A stretch of DNA of 64,000 bases from Metabacillus lacus (GCF_009674805.1 NZ_WKKI01000013.1:1-64000); one strand, 5' to 3'. Shown: positions 1 through 8,760, numbered from the stretch's first letter. Made by a program: numbers and translations. Notes: a model not told the origin generated them from the sequence alone.

Positions 1-442
1 ACAAATAGAAAAGCGGTAGGCGCCATAAAGAGGAAGTCATGCTAAGTGCGCCACGTCCTGTGGCAACGCATGACTGTCCGACGTCGTGTCGGGCTCTGAC
101 AAGCATAAGACGAGCATCTCTAAAAGGCGCTCTTTGCCTTTTGGAGATGATTGGCTTATGACCTCGAAGGGCTGGCGCCTGGAGCTGGACAATTAGAAAA
201 GCGGAGGCAGCTTGCTCAGGCTCGACAAGCATAAGATGGCTTGGACGGAAGGGCGCTCTTTGCCCTTATGGCCAAGACAGCTTATGACCTCGAGAGCCTA
301 GCTGCCGGAGCTGGACAATTAGAAAAGCGGTAGGCGCCATAAAGAGGAAGTCATGCTAAGTGCGCCACGTCCTGTGGCAACGCATGACTGTCCGACGTCG
401 TGTCGGGCTCTGACAAGCCACACCACTTCCCAGTTATTAACA
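1..442. repeat. Composite intergenic repeat with a 104-bp direct duplication
   Basis: No gene is seen. Bases 1-104 recur at 315-418 with one mismatch (position 5 against 319). Between them are two related hairpin modules, about 105-190 and 190-314. Each opens with an ataag/cttat arm pair, has a loop containing gcgctctttgcc, and ends with a ggagctggacaa tail. The pattern resembles short structured intergenic repeats common in Bacillus genomes. The left edge is cut by the window. Confidence 0.75.
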
Positions 443-1723
443 TCATCCTTTTTTAAGGTGATTCTTTTTCTCATTCTTGTCATACAGCTTTAGAGTAATT
501 GTAACAACGGTCCCTCTATTTTCCTTGCTGTCATACTGAATTGTTCCCTGCATTTCCCGGATGAGCCGGTTGGTAATCATGCTTCCCAGACCGGTTCCCT
601 TTGTTTTAGTTGTATAAAAAGGAAGGCCTACGTTTTTTAGTTGTTCATTTGTCATTCCTTTGCCATTATCCTCAATTGTAAGAACAACAACCTCATTGAA
701 ATAGTCAGGTTTTTTGGTAATGACAACATTCCCTTCGTATTCAATAGATTCAATCGCATTCTTAATCACGTTCATCAGTGCCTGTTTCAGGTGCTGCTCA
801 TCTCCATACACATCGTTTTTGTCAATGCCTTCATATTGCAATTCAACTCTTGAATACAGACCAAGGGGTTTCATCAGCTCAATTGAATCCATCAGCGTTT
901 TGTCTATACTGATTTTGCTCAGCTGCTGTTCATTAGGCTTTGATAGTGTCAGATAGCTGGTAATAATCTTGTTGGTCCGATCGAGTTCTTCTAAAATTAA
1001 GGGAGTAAATTCCTTGAATTTTTCATCCTTGGTATCTTTGCCAAGAAATTGTATAAACCCCCTTACTGTTGTGATTGGGTTTCGTATTTCATGTGCAAAC
1101 GATGCTGCCATCTGTCCAATGGTTGAGAGCTTATCCACATACACCATTTCTGCAAACTGCTGATTATTTTTCTTCAAATTTTCAATAATTAATATGCTTG
1201 AAAGATAAGTGATATAAAAAGCAAGGAAATACACAATGTAAAAATCTAATGCCAGAAAATCAAGATTCGTATAAAGGATTACAATGTAAATAATAAAATA
1301 AATTGCTATAATTGAGGTTCCAAACATCAATTTCATTTTTGATTTTAAAAAGAATCTGCGAAACAGCAGTGCAATCAAAAAAGAAATACAAGTAACAATA
1401 ATACCTATAGTATAAAATTCCCCGCCGATTGCAAACCTCACAGCTGAAATAATGAGCAAACTGACTGCCCCTGGAAGCCAGCCTGCATAAAGGGTGACAA
1501 CAAAAACAGCCACCATCCGGAGATCGAAATTGGTATCTTTAAGAGTTTCGATAGGATAAAACATGCAAAGTATACCGGCTAGAGCTCCAATAACACCGTA
1601 TATAAACTTTTGCTTTATCCGCATATGAAAGTTTGGATTAAAAGGGAAAAATAAATTTGCATTAAATGTAAGTGAAAAAAGAATAGTGATATTCACTATG
1701 AGCGGTTTGATAAATGCTATCAA
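443..1723 (-). CDS. Membrane sensor histidine kinase, KinB-like
   Basis: 426-residue sensor kinase. The N-terminal half (about 1-180) has five or six hydrophobic helices resembling the 5TMR-LYT receptor domain. A HisKA domain follows with H-box FAHEIRNPITTVRG near residue 215 (phospho-accepting His). The HATPase domain has N-box NVIKNAIESI, G1 DNGKGM and G2 TKGTGLGSMI. Length and layout match the B. subtilis sporulation kinase KinB (428 aa), so a phosphorelay input role is plausible, but several Bacillus kinases share this H-box. The start is TTG, about 11 nt after a GGAGG. It is a single gene with no partner response regulator beside it, as is usual for phosphorelay kinases. The sensed signal is unknown. 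Confidence 0.75.
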   Translation of the reverse strand: MIAFIKPLIVNITILFSLTFNANLFFPFNPNFHMRIKQKFIYGVIGALAGILCMFYPIETLKDTNFDLRMVAVFVVTLYAGWLPGAVSLLIISAVRFAIGGEFYTIGIIVTCISFLIALLFRRFFLKSKMKLMFGTSIIAIYFIIYIVILYTNLDFLALDFYIVYFLAFYITYLSSILIIENLKKNNQQFAEMVYVDKLSTIGQMAASFAHEIRNPITTVRGFIQFLGKDTKDEKFKEFTPLILEELDRTNKIITSYLTLSKPNEQQLSKISIDKTLMDSIELMKPLGLYSRVELQYEGIDKNDVYGDEQHLKQALMNVIKNAIESIEYEGNVVITKKPDYFNEVVVLTIEDNGKGMTNEQLKNVGLPFYTTKTKGTGLGSMITNRLIREMQGTIQYDSKENRGTVVTITLKLYDKNEKKNHLKKG

Positions 1724-1905
1724 TTGATGGATATCCTCCGGACTGCTTTGAAATAAAAATGCTGAATACTGTATTTAAAGAATACCAAGCTTGTCTCTTT
1801 ATCACAATAAAATAAACAGAAAAGTGTATTTTAGTTGAAAATTAGTAAAACTGAACTATATAATAGAGTGCAAAATAAGTATGTCCTAACGATGGAGTGA
1901 CTGAG

Positions 1906-2466
1906 ATGTCAATGAAGCTGACGATTCTTGGGCTGCTAATGGAGCGGGAAGCACATCCATATGATATGAAGCAAACAATGAAGTTTCGTCATATGGACCA
2001 TTATATTAAGCTGCAAAAAGGATCCCTGTATTACGCAGTCGAACAGCTGCTTAAAGAGAATTACATTGTAGTTGCCGATATAGTAAAAGACTCTAACCGG
2101 CCTGATAAAACTATATATAGAATAACAGACTCAGGAGAAAAACACTTCCATAAATTGCTGATTGATCAGCTTTCTACCAAAACCAACTTTTTTCACCCTC
2201 TTTCCACTGGTCTTGCGTTTGCTCTCCACGGCGATCAAAAACAGGTTGCTGAGATGCTTGAAATACGGTATCAAAAAGAGCTGCAGCGATGCAAGGAACT
2301 GAAGGAGATTTTTCATTTATATCATACTCAGGTTCCATGTGCAGTGCTTCATCTTATGAAAGGTGCCATTCTTCATTCCGAAACAGAAACATCCTGGCTG
2401 AAGAATTTGATAAAAGATGCGAAGCTTGGAAATCTTAAAAAAATTGGTGAGTATCATGAAGATTAA
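1906..2466 (+). CDS. PadR family transcriptional regulator
   Basis: About 186 residues. The N-terminal winged helix has the PadR hallmarks: MKLTILGLLMEREAHPYDM, then a recognition segment with GSLYYAVEQLLKE and a YRITDSGEKHF wing. The C-terminal half is helical, as in PadR subfamily-2 (Vir_act_alpha) dimerisation domains. ATG at 1906 is preferred over the in-frame GTG at 1897 because GGAG at 1894-1897 lies 8 nt upstream of it and overlaps the GTG. PadR proteins usually repress a neighbouring efflux or detoxification gene; no such gene is adjacent, so the target is unknown. Confidence 0.85.
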   Translation: MSMKLTILGLLMEREAHPYDMKQTMKFRHMDHYIKLQKGSLYYAVEQLLKENYIVVADIVKDSNRPDKTIYRITDSGEKHFHKLLIDQLSTKTNFFHPLSTGLAFALHGDQKQVAEMLEIRYQKELQRCKELKEIFHLYHTQVPCAVLHLMKGAILHSETETSWLKNLIKDAKLGNLKKIGEYHED

Positions 2467-2740
2467 ACCATAGTATTCATCCCTTTTTCAACATATTATT
2501 CAGCTTCATAGTTGTTTTCCAACTAATATAATGCTGTATTAGTGAGTAGCTTTTCACTTTTATTTAAAGTAATTATGTTAGTTCTATGTTAAAAAAATCG
2601 CAGTATGTAACAGGACTACTTTATATGAAACCGCTTTGAATATGTCCATATGATGAATACTTTCCTGGCTCACTTTGCAATGGCAAAAATCATGATACAA
2701 TACTCCATGCAAAAGATGAAGAAGAAGGTGTAAGAATATA

Positions 2741-2926
2741 GTGGGCAACATTCTGTTATTTTACAAAGATCATAGTATGACTGTTTTAGAAAATGTGGAA
2801 AAAAAAGTGTTTGTTGAATTAGAGAAAGAGCTGAATCATCAGAGTGGATCATCAAATAAGTTAAATTTTTCACAGTTAGAGTCTATTGCCTGGCAAAGTG
2901 ATGTTTCCTGGGAGTTTGGTTATTAA
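2741..2926 (+). CDS. Small hypothetical protein
   Basis: 61 residues from a GTG start, with a GAAGGTG-like ribosome site about 11 nt upstream. The product is hydrophilic and mixed-charge, with a predicted helical middle (ENVEKKVFVELEKELN) and a C-terminal WEFGY. No family is recognised. A strong terminator begins 7 nt after the stop, which favours a real short transcript. A spurious ORF remains possible. Confidence 0.4.
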   Translation: MGNILLFYKDHSMTVLENVEKKVFVELEKELNHQSGSSNKLNFSQLESIAWQSDVSWEFGY

Positions 2927-2932
2927 TATAAC

Positions 2933-2971
2933 AAAGAAGGCCTGCTGAAAAATTTCCAGCAGGCCTTCTTT
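2933..2971 (+). terminator. Intrinsic terminator
   Basis: A 15-bp perfect stem, aaagaaggcctgctg with its complement, closes a 9-nt loop just after the small ORF ending at 2926. The arm starts with A-rich and ends with T-rich sequence, so it could also act on the other strand. Confidence 0.8.
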
Positions 2972-3309
2972 GTTAAACTTGCTTGTTTATACGGAGTCAT
3001 TTGTCCGCTTCAGTGCAGAAAAATATACGTTTGTTGCCATTCACAACTTCACCCCTCAGCAGGAGAAAAGCCGGCAAATCCGGAAGCATTATCAGTGCAT
3101 TTTAAAACATCTCCAATTGACCATAACAAGCCAAGGTCAGCAGCTCCGGCAAAGCATGCCCCTAAATAGAGAAATATACATACAAGGATAGACCGCAGTT
3201 TGAAAACATATTGAAGCATTTTTCTCTCTGATAGCTCCCGCCCCTAAAGAAGTGAACTTTCTGGTTCGAACAATTTGTAGAAATACCAGCCAATATTAAT
3301 CAGGCATTT
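2972..3309. other. Intergenic stretch without a supported gene
   Basis: A plus-strand open frame runs through here, but it begins inside the preceding terminator and lacks a ribosome site. Nothing else is seen before the sigma-K-like promoter at 3310. Confidence 0.5.
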
Positions 3310-3338
3310 CACCCAATAAGCTCTCTGAGCATAGTCTA
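3310..3338 (+). promoter_or_regulatory. Candidate sigma-K promoter
   Basis: CACC at 3310-3313, then exactly 16 nt, then CATAGTCTA at 3330-3338. This fits the sigma-K pattern mACm-N16-CATAnnnTA. The likely transcript start is about 10-15 nt upstream of the AAGGGAGTG ribosome site of the next gene. Confidence 0.55.
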
Positions 3339-3367
3339 TAAACAGATCTATGAAGGGAGTGACCAAA

Positions 3368-3850
3368 ATGTATAATCATCATTCTTTTTTACACGGGGGT
3401 TTATACGCAACTCCGCCATATTATGAATTACGCCAGCAGATTCAGCCTGGCTTGGGCGGAACACCATTTGGAGGACAGGGAACCTTTCCGTTCAATCCAT
3501 TCGGATTTCCTCCAGGCGTAAGCCAACCCGGCATTTTCCCGGGTGGAGGGCAGGGACTACCAGGAGGATCAGGGGGAAGCCCTAGTCAAGTTGGCGCTCC
3601 AACCGGCCCTCCTCCCAGTACAATTCCTCCTGAGCCGCAGGGAGTTTCAGCATTCGCTGTAGATCCTGGGGGAATTCGGCGATGTTTATACCGATTTACA
3701 TTTGTCAGACTCAACAGCGGGCAATCTTTCTGGTACTATCCAACTTTCGTAGGCAGAACATCTATCGCAGGATTCCGCTGGAACCCGCTTCAATTCCGCT
3801 GGTTTTATTTCGGAATAGATTTAGAAAGAATCAGATCCTTCAGCTGCTAG
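3368..3850 (+). CDS. Gly/Pro-rich probable spore coat or surface protein
   Basis: 160 residues. ATG at 3368 is chosen because AAGGGAGTG at 3353-3361 sits correctly for it; the ORF's first ATG at 3350 lies upstream of that site. The N-terminus (MYNHHSFLHGG) and a low-complexity Gly/Pro/Gln region to about residue 90 are followed by a compact aromatic, Arg-rich C-terminal domain (RRCLYRFTFVRLNSG, FWYYPTFVGR, FRWFYFGIDLERI). No signal peptide or membrane segment is seen. Composition plus the sigma-K-like promoter suggest late mother-cell expression and a coat or outer-layer role; this is inference, and the family is not named. The 3' end overlaps the convergent gene by 30 bp. Confidence 0.65.
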   Translation: MYNHHSFLHGGLYATPPYYELRQQIQPGLGGTPFGGQGTFPFNPFGFPPGVSQPGIFPGGGQGLPGGSGGSPSQVGAPTGPPPSTIPPEPQGVSAFAVDPGGIRRCLYRFTFVRLNSGQSFWYYPTFVGRTSIAGFRWNPLQFRWFYFGIDLERIRSFSC

Positions 3851-4450
3851 TGGGACAGAGGGACAGGCACTTTGTCCCGGCAGGCCGGGACATGGTGCCT
3901 GTCCCCTTGTCCCCGTGTTTCTCATAATGACCATTTCTTCTTCCAGCTTTTCAAAAGCCCGCTCGACCGCAGCAGCTGCAGAGTCTGCATATTGAATTTC
4001 GACCGTTCTTCTTTCGTCCAGATAGCAGCCTTCAAATGCACTTTCCTTTAACCTCGTTGACCAGCCTCCAGAGGATTCTAATACTACTACAGGCTTCCTA
4101 TTCATATAGGCAGCTGACAGTTCTCCAAGGGTACCATTGCCTCCACAAATCATAATAATAGCATCTGCGGAATGAACGAGAATCAGACTTCGATAATCAA
4201 ACGGCAGTCCGGTTGTAATGGGAACATCCAAATACTCATTGGCTACGTCCGTATTATCCCCGGCCAGTATTCCGATAACAAGACCGCCAGCTTCTTTGGC
4301 ACCTTTGGAAGCTCCCTCCATTACACCGCTCCCTCCGCCTGTCAAAAGCACAGCACCTCTTTTTGCAACTTCCGCTCCCGCTTCTTCTGCAAGTATCTTC
4401 GTATTTTCCGAAATTTCTCCCGACTGCCCGATGACAGCAATTCTTTTCAA
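3821..4450 (-). CDS. LOG/TIGR00725-like nucleotide-binding Rossmann protein
   Basis: 209 residues from TTG at 4450, 6 nt after a GGGGAGGGG site; the longer ORF start at 4570 has no such support. KRIAVIGQSG opens a Rossmann fold. GGGSGVMEGASKGAKEAGG and CGGNGTLGELSAAY are the two phosphate-binding signatures of the LOG/possible lysine decarboxylase superfamily (the second is a CGG variant of PGGxGTxxE). This matches the TIGR00725-type proteins, whose substrate is unknown. The last about 30 residues (from RGQAPCPGLPGQ) are encoded by the inverted repeat at 3850-3915 and look like an acquired tail. The gene converges with the Gly/Pro-rich gene. Confidence 0.75.
   Translation of the reverse strand: MKRIAVIGQSGEISENTKILAEEAGAEVAKRGAVLLTGGGSGVMEGASKGAKEAGGLVIGILAGDNTDVANEYLDVPITTGLPFDYRSLILVHSADAIIMICGGNGTLGELSAAYMNRKPVVVLESSGGWSTRLKESAFEGCYLDERRTVEIQYADSAAAAVERAFEKLEEEMVIMRNTGTRGQAPCPGLPGQSACPSVPLAAEGSDSF
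3850..3915. repeat. Inverted repeat of the gggacaggcac type
   Basis: The outer arms gggacagagggacaggcac and gtgcctgtccccttgtccc are nearly complementary. The inner arms tgtcccgg and ccgggaca form a second stem. This resembles a short palindromic element widely dispersed in Bacillus genomes. It lies across the 3' end of the LOG-like gene and could also act as a terminator between the two convergent genes. Confidence 0.7.
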
Positions 4451-4681
4451 AACAGTCCCCTCCCCTTTTGTATCGGTATTTTGTTTAATGGTTGCAAACA
4501 ATCTTTTTTCTATCCAAAAATACAGCCACATCTGAGCTAACACTTCATAACGCAGCTTGTTATGTACCATTATACAGGATCACTTTTCAACTTCATGACA
4601 TTTACAGTTTTTTAAAAAATCATATAAGAAATTAAATTAAGACATCCTATAAGGAGGCCGGAAAAGAACTGAGGTGATCAC

Positions 4682-4810
4682 ATGACAAAGCGAAATGTTA
4701 AAACAAAATCGGGACTTCAAACTGCAAAATCAGTTACAGATTTGGATATAAAACACGACTCATCTCCTTCTGATAAACGAGCAGAAAAGACAAGACCGCG
4801 TAATCAATAG
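4682..4810 (+). CDS. Small basic hypothetical protein
   Basis: 42 residues starting MTKRNVKTKSGLQTAK, ending DKRAEKTRPRNQ. It is strongly hydrophilic, rich in Lys, Arg, Thr and Ser, and likely disordered. The ribosome site GAGGTGA lies at 4671-4677, 4-5 nt before ATG, and an AAGGAGG lies further upstream. It is followed by a terminator at 4855. The composition is reminiscent of small spore or DNA-associated proteins, but no SASP motif is present. Function unknown. Confidence 0.5.
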   Translation: MTKRNVKTKSGLQTAKSVTDLDIKHDSSPSDKRAEKTRPRNQ

Positions 4811-4854
4811 GGCAGCAGTGAAGCGGGGCAGTAAAATTCATGGCATAGGTAAAA

Positions 4855-4905
4855 AAAAAAGCCATTTAGCTTATCTCTTAGAGAACGCTAAACGGCTTTT
4901 TCAGT
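4855..4905. terminator. Bidirectional terminator
   Basis: Arms aaaaagccatttagc and gctaaacggcttttt form a stem flanked by A and T runs. It serves the small plus-strand gene ending at 4810 and overlaps the 3' end of the minus-strand ORF ending at 4888. Confidence 0.7.
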
Positions 4906-5079
4906 TTCTGTATGACTTTCTATAAACTTATTTCTTCTGCTTGCTTGTTGAAAAAGCAGTTGAAGTTCATTTTTATAAAAATGGATAGAGTCCAGAGTCA
5001 GGGCGAAGAACATTTCCTGTTTCAACTTTTGAGCAATAATGGCTTCTTCTTTGGTTAAGATTTCTTCATCAAAATCCAA
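4888..5079 (-). CDS. Small acidic helical hypothetical protein
   Basis: 63 residues from TTG at 5079, chosen because GAGGTG lies 6 nt upstream; the in-frame GTG at 5088 overlaps that site. The sequence is acidic at the N-terminus (DFDEEILTKEEAII) and then predicted helical (KQEMFFALTLDSIHFYKNEL). There are no Cys residues or membrane segments. It faintly resembles IDEAL-type small proteins, but the motif is not clear enough to assign. The C-terminal codons lie in the terminator stem. Confidence 0.5.
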   Translation of the reverse strand: MDFDEEILTKEEAIIAQKLKQEMFFALTLDSIHFYKNELQLLFQQASRRNKFIESHTETEKAV

Positions 5080-5368
5080 GTCACTCACCTCGTTTATCAG
5101 CTATTACATCTTGTATAGTAATAACATTCGTTTCGGCACAGAATTTTTTGTCCGTTACCCTTCCAAACTCCTCATAAAATGTCAAATAATGAAAGGGATT
5201 TTTCAATTCGCTTCCCAACACATATGACAAATTAACAGAATTTTGATATGTTCCAATACCCCTTATTTCTTACTTTTAAACAATCGAAAATTATTTTTCC
5301 AGGATAAAACTTTCCATACTTTTATGATAAAATGATTTCTATATAAATGCAGCAGAAAAGGTGATAAT

Positions 5369-6520
5369 ATGGAACATTTGCTTAACCAAAAGGTGAAAAA
5401 TCTTGAGCTTTCCGGAATACGTAAATTTTTTAATCTGGTTGCTGACTATGAAGATGTTATTTCACTTACGATCGGCCAGCCTGATTTTTTTACACCGCAT
5501 CATGTTAAAACGGCGGGAAAAACGGCAATTGATCAAAATTTTACCAGCTATACGCATAATGCAGGCTTAATAGAACTGAGAAAGGCAGCAAGTGAGTTTG
5601 TTTTAAACAAATATGGTCAGCATTATAAACCGGAGAGCGAAGTGATTGTAACAGTTGGAGCGAGTCAGGGGATAGATATTGCTTTCAGGACGATTTTGGA
5701 GGAAGGATCTGAAGTGATTCTGCCCGGGCCAGTTTATCCGGGATATGAACCTTGTATCAGGATGTGCGGAGCTAAGCCTGTTATAGCTGATACAAGATAT
5801 ACCAACTTCAAACTAACAGCCAATATTATTAAAGCACATTTAACAGAAAAAACCCGATGTGTTGTTCTCCCCTACCCTTCCAACCCGACTGGTGCTGTTT
5901 TATCTGAAGAAGAACTGAAAGAAATTGCTGAAGTGCTTCAAGGAAGAGACATTTTTGTATTATCTGACGAGATTTACAGCGAACTGGTTTTTGAAGGAAA
6001 ACATCACTCAATTGCCAATCTCCTGCCCAGCCAGACAATCGTAATTAACGGGTTATCAAAATCCCACAGTATGACAGGATGGAGAATAGGCCTTTTGTTT
6101 GCCAGAGAAGAAATCACAAAGCATATGCTTAAAGTACATCAATATAATGTTTCCTGTGCTTCTTCCATTTCCCAGCGGGCCGCACTTGAGGCATTGACCG
6201 GCGGAGTTGATGATGCCATCATAATGAGAGAACAGTACAAAAAACGCGCTGATTATATATATGGAAGGCTCGTTAAAATGGGGTTAGAAGTTGTAAAGCC
6301 CTCTGGTGCGTTTTACGTATTTCCTTCAGTAGAAAAATATGGCTTATCTTCATTTGATTTTTCCATTTCCATGGTAAGTGACGGCGGAGTGGCTGCAGTT
6401 CCCGGCAGTGCCTTTTCAGCCAGCGGAGAGGGCCATATCAGGCTGTCCTTTGCCTACTCGATGGAAGAGCTTCAGGAAGGTATGGACCGGATGGAAAGAT
6501 TTTTAACACAAATTAGATAA
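5369..6520 (+). CDS. patA: Aminotransferase A (class I/II PLP enzyme)
   Basis: 383 residues, a fold-type I PLP aminotransferase. TIGQPDF (N-terminal substrate region), YPSNPTGA, SDEIYSEL (Asp contacting the pyridine N and Tyr) and SKSHSMTGWRIG with the Schiff-base Lys near residue 232 are all present. A late R residue (GHIRLSFA) is the carboxylate-binding Arg. Length and position next to kinA match B. subtilis PatA, implicated in N-acetyl-diaminopimelate/lysine-branch transamination. ATG follows AAAGGTGATAAT. A TGnTAAAAT extended -10 lies just upstream, and the gene appears monocistronic. Confidence 0.88.
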   Translation: MEHLLNQKVKNLELSGIRKFFNLVADYEDVISLTIGQPDFFTPHHVKTAGKTAIDQNFTSYTHNAGLIELRKAASEFVLNKYGQHYKPESEVIVTVGASQGIDIAFRTILEEGSEVILPGPVYPGYEPCIRMCGAKPVIADTRYTNFKLTANIIKAHLTEKTRCVVLPYPSNPTGAVLSEEELKEIAEVLQGRDIFVLSDEIYSELVFEGKHHSIANLLPSQTIVINGLSKSHSMTGWRIGLLFAREEITKHMLKVHQYNVSCASSISQRAALEALTGGVDDAIIMREQYKKRADYIYGRLVKMGLEVVKPSGAFYVFPSVEKYGLSSFDFSISMVSDGGVAAVPGSAFSASGEGHIRLSFAYSMEELQEGMDRMERFLTQIR

Positions 6521-6600
6521 CATTGCCTTTTTCAGCAAAAATAACAGCGAAGAACCATACTCTGGCCTACAGGAAAATTCTTCGCTCTTTTATGCTGCAG

Positions 6601-8427
6601 TCAGGGCCCGTCAGCTGCCGGAAAAGAAACTGTAAAAATGGTTCCCTCATTTACTTTGCTTTGAACGCTAACGCTGCCGCTGTGATTTTCTATAATTTTA
6701 TACGTAATCATCAAACCAAGACCAGTTCCCTTTTCTTTTGTAGTAAAAAAAGGCTCACTGATTTTGATTAACAGCTCTTCAGGAATGCCCTCTCCTTCAT
6801 CCTTTACCTCCACCAGAATTTTTCCGTCTGCCTTTTTGCAGGAAAGATAAACATTTCCACCAGCGGGCATAGCATCAATTGCGTTTTTCAAGAGATTTAT
6901 AAATACTTGCTTGATTTGATTTTGATCACATTGAAGTAGTAGTTTACAGTCTTCATATTCCTGCCTGATCCAGATATTATTCAAATTAGCCTGAGTTTCC
7001 AGCAAAGCTGATACATCATGAAGCAAATTTTTGATATCCACTTGCTTATAAACGTTTTCCTGCGGCTTTGCAAGCATAAGAAGCTCGCTTAATATCAGTT
7101 CAATTCGATTCAATTCAGAAAAAACAATATCATAGAATTGTTTTCTCTCGTCGTGCCCTGACTGCATCAACTGCATAAAACCCTTAATGGCAGTGAGCGG
7201 GTTTCTAATTTCATGGGCAATCCCCGCAGCAAGCTGGCCTGCAACAGAGAGCTTTTCAGACTGCAGGAGTAATTCCTCTGCCCTTCTCCTATCTGAAAGA
7301 TCTCTTAAAATCACCTGTACTGCAGGTTCACCAAAGTAGGAGGTGGGAATGCAGACTGTTTCTGTGTAGATGCGGTTATTTTTATAGGAGCGCCATGATT
7401 GCTTCAGCAATTCTACTTTAGATTTTCCAGAGGTAATCTTATAAAGAGTGTCTGATGTCATGGACTGGTCTTCTTGATCCAGAAAATCATACACATCTTT
7501 TCCAAGCATGTCCGGGTAATCACGAGCTTCAAAAAGGGAAACACCTGATTCATTGATGAACACCCATTTCCCTTTGTGGATAACCCCAATTGTATCAATA
7601 GAATTTTGTATGAGGAGCTGATAGCGTTCTCGGCTTTCTTGAAGGATTTTTTGGAATTTTTTTCTGGAGGAAATATCATTGAGCAAAACAATTTCAGCCG
7701 GTTTTCCGTTAAACGTAACAGGTGCAGCCTTCACCTCTACATCAAGAGGGATGCCGTTCAGCCTTCTCCATCTTTCTTCAATTAATCCTACGGCCTGCCC
7801 TGCCTGGGTCCGCTGAATTCTGCTGTTCACAATCCCATGAAATTCGTTATCTATCAAATCATATACCGTAAGTCCGAGCATATGCTGAGATGCGGGGGCT
7901 CCAAAGAGCTTCACGAGGGCTGAATTAACATATTGTATTCTGCCTTTTACGGCTATTAACAAAGGAAATGGAATATTATTAAAAATCACTACATTTTCAG
8001 TCTGAAGTTCTTTCTTGACTTCTTCCGGTTTCAAGAATGCCTGTAATTCCGGTATAGCGACCTCCACCGGCTCTGCATCACATTCTATAGATACCGCTTT
8101 GAGAATGATTTCTTTTTCACTGTTGGCAAGCTTGTTTTCCACAAAGTCTACAGTTGTTTCAACCCATGTATACTCTCCATCTTTTCTTTGAAATCGGAAC
8201 GTGACCGGGTGCATATGATGTTCGTTAAGAAAGTAGCTTTCAATTAAAAAAACATCTTCTTTATGAACGATCTCCTTCAAATACTTCCCTATTAACTCTT
8301 CCTGGTTAAAGCCAAGGAGAGAAAAAACGGTTGCAGAAATGTATAAAAATTTACCATTAGAAGTAACAACCGCATACATATCTACCTCTTTTTCAGCAGC
8401 TGACGCCCCTTTAATTGTAAAGTTCAC
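6601..8427 (-). CDS. kinA: Sporulation sensor kinase A
   Basis: 608 residues against 606 in B. subtilis KinA. Soluble, with three PAS domains (about 12-125, 145-255, 265-380), then HisKA with IAHEIRNPLTAIKGFMQLMQ (phospho-His near 405) and HATPase with N-box NLLKNAIDAMPAGG, G1 DEGEGI and G2 TKEKGTGLGLMITY. Segments such as SSRKKFQ and RERYQLLIQNSIDTIGVIH agree closely with KinA as remembered. Known role: autophosphorylates and feeds phosphate to Spo0F, the main trigger of the Spo0A phosphorelay. It converges with patA, as in B. subtilis. A sigma-H-like promoter lies upstream. Confidence 0.93.
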   Translation of the reverse strand: MNFTIKGASAAEKEVDMYAVVTSNGKFLYISATVFSLLGFNQEELIGKYLKEIVHKEDVFLIESYFLNEHHMHPVTFRFQRKDGEYTWVETTVDFVENKLANSEKEIILKAVSIECDAEPVEVAIPELQAFLKPEEVKKELQTENVVIFNNIPFPLLIAVKGRIQYVNSALVKLFGAPASQHMLGLTVYDLIDNEFHGIVNSRIQRTQAGQAVGLIEERWRRLNGIPLDVEVKAAPVTFNGKPAEIVLLNDISSRKKFQKILQESRERYQLLIQNSIDTIGVIHKGKWVFINESGVSLFEARDYPDMLGKDVYDFLDQEDQSMTSDTLYKITSGKSKVELLKQSWRSYKNNRIYTETVCIPTSYFGEPAVQVILRDLSDRRRAEELLLQSEKLSVAGQLAAGIAHEIRNPLTAIKGFMQLMQSGHDERKQFYDIVFSELNRIELILSELLMLAKPQENVYKQVDIKNLLHDVSALLETQANLNNIWIRQEYEDCKLLLQCDQNQIKQVFINLLKNAIDAMPAGGNVYLSCKKADGKILVEVKDEGEGIPEELLIKISEPFFTTKEKGTGLGLMITYKIIENHSGSVSVQSKVNEGTIFTVSFPAADGP

Positions 8428-8503
8428 TTTTATTCCCCCCTTATGTTACTCTTTTTTCTATTCCGGGATATGAACTATTTTAAACGAAATGCAATCTCAT
8501 TTA

Positions 8504-8531
8504 CATTTCGCCCACTTTTGATTAAATCCTT
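8504..8531 (-). promoter_or_regulatory. Candidate sigma-H promoter of kinA
   Basis: On the minus strand AAGGATTT (8531-8524) is followed after 12 nt by GCGAAATG. This is close to the sigma-H pattern AGGAwww-N11/12-rnnGAATw, with one -10 mismatch. It lies about 77 nt before the kinA start. B. subtilis kinA is known to be sigma-H dependent. Confidence 0.45.
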
Positions 8532-8736
8532 CTAAATTTAAATTTTTGACAGATAAAAAGGCAGATATTTGAATATTTTGCTGATTTTCCTATCATATAA
8601 ATTGTCAGTTTTCCATTTTCATCTCCTTAAAGACAGTTGCTTTTCTCAGGAAGACACCAGTTGACCTGCAGGTGAAGATGAAGGGATTCCTTAATACTTT
8701 TGGTTAGACCTTTCACCCCTAAGAGAACTGTATAAA
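8532..8736. other. Intergenic stretch between kinA and the fatty-acid locus
   Basis: AT-rich, with no supported ORF and no recognised element between the kinA promoter and the terminator at 8737. Confidence 0.5.
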
Positions 8737-8760
8737 AAAAAACCGGACAGCGGGCCGGTT
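8737..8760 (-). terminator. Terminator of the acyl-CoA operon
   Basis: On the minus strand aaccgg and ccggtt pair around an 8-nt loop and are followed by a run of eight or more T. It lies 49 nt after the last gene of the operon. Confidence 0.8.

Noticed and set aside
2970-3191. 73-codon ORF
   Set aside because: Begins inside a terminator hairpin and has no ribosome site or plausible protein features.
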